A DNA stretch of 64,000 bases. Source: Polaromonas sp. (GTDB taxonomy: Bacteria; Pseudomonadota; Gammaproteobacteria; Burkholderiales; Burkholderiaceae_C). The stretch covers positions 124,001 to 188,000 of the forward strand of contig JAAFIP010000006.1 in assembly GCA_013297865.1 (NCBI GenBank), given 5' to 3'. The notes under the pieces are model-generated. The model did not search any database. It was not told the origin of the DNA and worked only from the letters and a program-made list of their open reading frames with translations. Each line of letters opens with the position of its first letter. Position 1 is the first letter of the stretch. Below, piece after piece: positions 60,618 to 64,000 of this stretch. The position numbers and the translations under genes were made by a program.

Positions 60618-61631
60618 TTACTTTTCTGCCTTGGCGATTTCAGAGCGGAACTCGGCCAGCACCTGGGCTGCGCCCTTGAGGCCCTTGGCTTCTGCATCAG
60701 CAGCCCACTTAGTCTCCAGCGAAGAGGTTTTGGATTTGATGTCTGCCACAAATGCGGCTTCTGCCTTGGTGATTTGCACGCCGTTGGCCTGCATCAAGCC
60801 AATCGCGCGGCGGTCAGCCTTGTCCCAGCCGCGGCCAAAAATGCGCGCAGCGACTTCGCCGCTGGCAGCGTCCACCACCTTTTTCTCGTCTGCAGACAGC
60901 TTCTCATACCGTGCCTGGTTCATCACAAACGCAAAGCTGGTGTTGTACAGGCCACCAGGGAAGGTGGTGGCGTGGCGGATGATTTTGTCGATACGGAAAG
61001 ACTCGGTGGATTCGGCAGGAAACAGGGTGCCATCCATCACGCCGCCAGAGAGCAGTTCATACGAATCTGGCGCGGGCTTGAGGGTGACGTTCATGTTCAG
61101 CGTCTTGCTGATCTCGTTGACCATGCCGCCACCTACGCGAAATTTCAGGCCATTGAGGTCGTCAACCTTGCTGATCGGGCGCTTGGTGTTGAACACAATG
61201 CCGGGGCCGTGCGTGAAAAACGCCAGCACTTTCATGCCCGCATGCTCGGCAGCAAACTGCGGGTGCTTCATGGCGACCTTGTTGTAGGCCACCGAAATAG
61301 GCTCGGAGAAGTTGCCCAGAAACGGCAGCTCGGCCATCTGGGTGTGCACAAAGCGGCCAGGTGTGTAGCCTTGCACCGAGTAAGACACATCTACCAGGCC
61401 ATTTTTGACAGCATCAAAAGTGCCAGGGGGGCTGGCAACCGAGCGTGGCAGGATATTGCACTTGAGCTTGCCGGCAGAGTTTTTCTCGATCAGGTCGCAC
61501 CATTCTTTTTGCGCCATGCTCAGCGTGTGGGTGGGGCCGACCCAGCTGGATGCCGTCAAAACGGTCTGTGCGCTGGCCGCGCTGGCGCCTGCGAGGGCCA
61601 AAATAGACAATGCAATACGGGTGGCTTTCAT
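60618..61631 (-). CDS. dctP: TRAP transporter solute-binding protein
   Basis: 337 residues from ATG 61629-61631 with AAGGA upstream. A signal peptide (about 21 residues, ending ASA) precedes the DctP fold; LNGLKFRVGGGMVNEISKTLNM, with its Arg in the substrate-binding position, and GGLYNTSFAFVMNQARYEKL are family segments. It binds an organic acid in the periplasm and delivers it to DctQM. It is separated from dctQ by a terminator. Confidence 0.93.
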   Translation of the reverse strand: MKATRIALSILALAGASAASAQTVLTASSWVGPTHTLSMAQKEWCDLIEKNSAGKLKCNILPRSVASPPGTFDAVKNGLVDVSYSVQGYTPGRFVHTQMAELPFLGNFSEPISVAYNKVAMKHPQFAAEHAGMKVLAFFTHGPGIVFNTKRPISKVDDLNGLKFRVGGGMVNEISKTLNMNVTLKPAPDSYELLSGGVMDGTLFPAESTESFRIDKIIRHATTFPGGLYNTSFAFVMNQARYEKLSADEKKVVDAASGEVAARIFGRGWDKADRRAIGLMQANGVQITKAEAAFVADIKSKTSSLETKWAADAEAKGLKGAAQVLAEFRSEIAKAEK

Positions 61632-61724
61632 GGCGATTCCTTGGCTAAAAATGTTGCGCTGCAAAATAACGAACTATCGAGACTTTAACGGCTGCCTCCA
61701 AAGCGACAGCTACAGGTTTACCCG

Positions 61725-61752
61725 AATTAACCGACCCAACGGTTGGTTAATT
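61725..61752. promoter_or_regulatory. 28-bp imperfect palindrome between dctP and etfB
   Basis: AATTAACC at one end pairs with GGTTAATT at the other, and 11 of 14 positions pair overall, with CCAACGGTTGG at the centre. This is the size of a TetR-type operator. It lies 94 bp upstream of dctP and 229 bp upstream of etfB, so it could serve either. The rest of the 349-bp gap holds TATAAT at 61820-61825 and the site at 61939. Confidence 0.4.
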
Positions 61753-61938
61753 GTCGCCACGTTGACGCTGTTGTCAAACCATTGGTGAGCAACGCCTAAC
61801 CGCATGCTTTGAAATGACTATAATGCAGAAAAAGAACGATCGTGCTTTTTTGTGTAGGGTCAACAGACCGCATAACAAAGCAAGTCTATATGCTGCGGTG
61901 CGTCATGGCCAAAGTCAAGACGCATACAATGACTGCAG

Positions 61939-61954
61939 TTTACGTTTACGTCAA
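61939..61954 (+). promoter_or_regulatory. Candidate LiuR-type (MerR-family) operator upstream of etfBA
   Basis: TTTACGTTTACGTCAA is a near-perfect inverted repeat (TTTACGT / ACGTCAA). It resembles sites known for LiuR, a MerR-family regulator of branched-chain amino acid and fatty acid breakdown in proteobacteria, whose regulons often include etf genes. It ends 26 bp before etfB. Confidence 0.5.
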
Positions 61955-61980
61955 TTGGATTAACTAGTTGGAGCCAGTGT

Positions 61981-62730
61981 ATGAAGGTATTAGTCGCTGT
62001 CAAGCGTGTGGTGGATTACAACGTGAAAGTTCGGGTCAAATCGGACCACACTGGCGTGGATATCGCCAACGTCAAAATGAGCATGAATCCGTTTGACGAG
62101 ATTGCTGTGGAAGAGGCCACACGCCTGAAAGAAAAGGGCGTAGTCACAGAGATCATTGCGGTCTCCTGCGGCCCCACCCAATGCCAGGAAACCCTGCGCA
62201 CCGCCATGGCTATCGGCGCTGACCGCGGCATTTTGGTGGAAACCTCTGAAGAATTGCAGCCTCTGGCTGTAGCCAAGCTACTCAAGGCCTTGGTAGACAA
62301 AGAACAGCCAGGCTTGGTGATTCTGGGAAAACAGGCCATTGATGACGACTGCAACCAGACCGGCCAGATGCTGGCCGCGCTGGCTGACATGCCGCAAGCC
62401 ACCTTTGCCTCCAAGGTGGAAGTGGCTGACGGCACAGCCCAGGTCACCCGCGAGGTGGACGGCGGTCTGGAGACCCTGTCGATCAGCCTGCCTGCCATCA
62501 TCACCACCGATCTGCGCCTGAACGAGCCACGCTACGTCACCTTGCCCAACATCATGAAGGCCAAGAAAAAGCAGCTCGATGTATTCAAACCCGAAGACCT
62601 CGGTGTCAACGTGGCCCCACGCATCAAGACACTCAAGGTGGTCGAGCCCGCCAAGCGCAGCGCAGGCATCAAAGTGCCGGATGTGGCTACCTTGGTGGAC
62701 AAGCTGAAGAACACAGCTAAAGTGATCTAA
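61981..62730 (+). CDS. etfB: Electron transfer flavoprotein subunit beta
   Basis: 249 residues. [41 protein letters not shown] and the signature region [29 protein letters not shown] are EtfB throughout. With EtfA it accepts electrons from acyl-CoA dehydrogenases and passes them to ETF-ubiquinone oxidoreductase. Ribosome site GGAG lies upstream. Confidence 0.97.
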   Translation: MKVLVAVKRVVDYNVKVRVKSDHTGVDIANVKMSMNPFDEIAVEEATRLKEKGVVTEIIAVSCGPTQCQETLRTAMAIGADRGILVETSEELQPLAVAKLLKALVDKEQPGLVILGKQAIDDDCNQTGQMLAALADMPQATFASKVEVADGTAQVTREVDGGLETLSISLPAIITTDLRLNEPRYVTLPNIMKAKKKQLDVFKPEDLGVNVAPRIKTLKVVEPAKRSAGIKVPDVATLVDKLKNTAKVI

Positions 62731-62780
62731 GCACGCTACGATTTTTGCGTTACCTCCCTGTATCTCGTTAAGGATTCAAC

Positions 62781-63713
62781 ATGACAAGTTTAGTGATTGC
62801 AGAACACGACAACGCTTCCATCAAGGGCGCAACCTTCAACACCGTGACCGCAGCAATTGCCTGTGGTGGTGATGTGCATGTGCTGATCGCTGGCAGCAAT
62901 GCCGGCGCTGCGGCTGCTGCAGCGGCGCAGATTGCTGGCGTGGCCAAAGTCATCCACGCGGATGGCGCGCAGTTTGCGCATGGCCTGGCTGAAAACATGG
63001 CCGCCCAGGTGCTGGCGATTGCGTCCAGCTATTCGCACATCCTGTTTCCTGCCACCGCATCGGGCAAAAACATTGCACCGCGCGTAGCGGCCAAGCTGGA
63101 TGTCGGCCAGATCAGCGACATCACCAAGGTCGATGCTCCCGATACTTTCGAGCGCCCCATCTATGCGGGCAATGCCATTGCCACTGTGCAAAGCGCGGAT
63201 GCCACCAAGGTCATCACCGTGCGCACCACAGGCTTTGACCCTGCGGCAGCCACGGGCGGCTCAGCGGCTGTGGAGACCGTCGCCTCTGCGGCAGACAGCG
63301 GCAAGAGCAGCTTTGTGGGCAGCGAGATCGCCAAACTGGACCGCCCTGAGCTGACCGCAGCCAAGGTGATTGTCTCGGGCGGCCGGGCTTTGGGCAGCAG
63401 CGAAAAGTTTGCCGAAGTTATGACCCCGCTGGCTGACAAGCTAGGCGCGGCCATGGGCGCATCACGCGCTGCAGTGGACGCAGGCTACGCACCCAACGAC
63501 TGGCAAGTAGGCCAAACCGGCAAAATCGTCGCCCCCCAGCTGTATGTCGCCTGCGGCATCAGCGGTGCCATCCAGCACCTGGCCGGCATGAAAGACAGCA
63601 AGGTCATCGTAGCCATCAACAAAGACCCCGAAGCGCCAATTTTCAGCGTGGCTGATTTTGGACTGGAAGCGGATTTATTTACTGCGGTGCCTGAGTTGGT
63701 TGCGGCGCTTTAA
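62781..63713 (+). CDS. etfA: Electron transfer flavoprotein subunit alpha
   Basis: 310 residues. The C-terminal FAD domain has [56 protein letters not shown] and [22 protein letters not shown]. It starts 50 bp after etfB. An acyl-CoA dehydrogenase gene begins about 220 bp downstream, so the three likely work together. Confidence 0.97.
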   Translation: MTSLVIAEHDNASIKGATFNTVTAAIACGGDVHVLIAGSNAGAAAAAAAQIAGVAKVIHADGAQFAHGLAENMAAQVLAIASSYSHILFPATASGKNIAPRVAAKLDVGQISDITKVDAPDTFERPIYAGNAIATVQSADATKVITVRTTGFDPAAATGGSAAVETVASAADSGKSSFVGSEIAKLDRPELTAAKVIVSGGRALGSSEKFAEVMTPLADKLGAAMGASRAAVDAGYAPNDWQVGQTGKIVAPQLYVACGISGAIQHLAGMKDSKVIVAINKDPEAPIFSVADFGLEADLFTAVPELVAAL

Positions 63714-63727
63714 GTTTTTTAAATTCG

Positions 63728-63903
63728 GGTTCAGGACGCGAAGGGCGCTAAGGTTACGCGAAGGACGCGAAAAAGAAAATACCAAATGAATACAAAATAA
63801 TTTTTTGATTTTGTATTCCCATAAAAATTTGGCTGTTTTTTCTTCATCTTCTTTCGCGTCCTTCGCGTAACCTTAGCGCCCTTCGCGTCCGGTATTCGGT
63901 ATT
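63728..63903. repeat. CGCGAAGG-family long palindrome, copy 4 (etfA/acyl-CoA dehydrogenase gap)
   Basis: Left arm from 63728 (GGTTCAGGACGCGAAGGGCG at its start) and right arm to 63903 (CTTCGCGTCCGGTATTCG near its end) pair over about 55-60 bp. It fills most of the 221-bp gap after etfA. Its AT-rich loop differs from those of copies 2 and 3. Confidence 0.9.
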
Positions 63904-63934
63904 CATCTGACTTTGCAAATTGAGAGACATAGAC

Positions 63935-64000
63935 ATGACCTACAAAGCCCCCCTCAAAGACATGCTGTTTGCGATGAAGCACATCGCCAATATTGACGCA
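63935..64000 (+). CDS. Acyl-CoA dehydrogenase family protein, N-terminus only (3' end outside window)
   Basis: 22 codons are visible: MTYKAPLKDMLFAMKHIANI. This N-terminus is typical of the DmdC-like long acyl-CoA dehydrogenases (about 590-600 residues). Placement after etfBA supports it. Substrate cannot be inferred from this much sequence. Confidence 0.75.
   Translation, partial: MTYKAPLKDMLFAMKHIANIDA

Overview
The window reads as a chromosomal segment of a betaproteobacterium of the order Burkholderiales, most likely family Comamonadaceae. The evidence is the GC-rich, densely packed genes, the 4,5-cleavage protocatechuate genes (pmd/lig type), the DUF2069/YihY pair, the yhbY/rlmE-ftsH arrangement, the cysI-DUF934-cysH-cysD-cysN sulfate-assimilation order, and etfBA followed by an acyl-CoA dehydrogenase. 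The genus cannot be fixed from the sequence alone. No phage, plasmid, transposase or CRISPR array is visible.

Layout. 1-1.3 kb: end of a protocatechuate 4,5-cleavage operon. 1.3-6 kb: a divergent five-gene locus (flavin reductase, aldo/keto reductase and LLM monooxygenase on the minus strand; GntR regulator and Gfo/Idh/MocA enzyme on the plus strand), whose composition resembles oxidative sulfoquinovose breakdown. 6-8.9 kb: xthA, then a compact ccdA-ccdB-thyA-folA run joining a toxin-antitoxin pair to thymidylate synthesis. 8.9-9.3 kb: two hairpins with an almost identical 48-base core but unrelated stems. 9.3-24 kb: mostly housekeeping genes (FAD-linked dehydrogenase, cpdB, yihY, infA, rbgA/ylqF, glutathione transferase and others) plus an AT-richer DUF898/M48 pair. 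24-27 kb: succinyl-CoA:3-ketoacid CoA transferase subunits and a family III CoA transferase. 28-39 kb: pyrD, rpiA, prlC, yhbY, rlmE, ftsH, tdk and a UMF1 transporter. 39-49 kb: an OmpR/EnvZ-type pair, secreted proteins, tRNA-Asn, and a TonB-dependent receptor behind a TPP riboswitch. 49.5-58 kb: a sulfur-assimilation block (sulfite-exporter-like permease, cysI, DUF934, cysH, cysD, cysN, ferredoxin, ferredoxin-NADP reductase). 58-64 kb: a Tat-exported Rieske protein, a TRAP transporter, etfBA, and the start of an acyl-CoA dehydrogenase.

How parts fit together. The sulfur block can take sulfate to sulfide: CysDN makes APS, CysH (an APS reductase by its cysteines) makes sulfite, and CysI reduces sulfite. 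No CysJ flavoprotein is present, but a ferredoxin and a ferredoxin-NADP reductase lie at the end of the block and could supply electrons. If the LLM monooxygenase locus releases sulfite from an organosulfonate, it would feed the same pathway.

The most unusual content is repetitive DNA. A roughly 50-bp element (core TAGCTGCTCCCGCGATATTC or its complement) occurs about twelve times. Seven copies are intergenic. Five lie inside open reading frames and are translated without breaking them: a loop in RlmE, an interdomain linker in a CoA transferase, two signal peptides, and the N-terminus of the DUF934 protein. A second family of long imperfect palindromes (about 175-200 bp, arms built from CGCGAAGG-type motifs) occurs four times, three of them splitting genes in the sulfur block.
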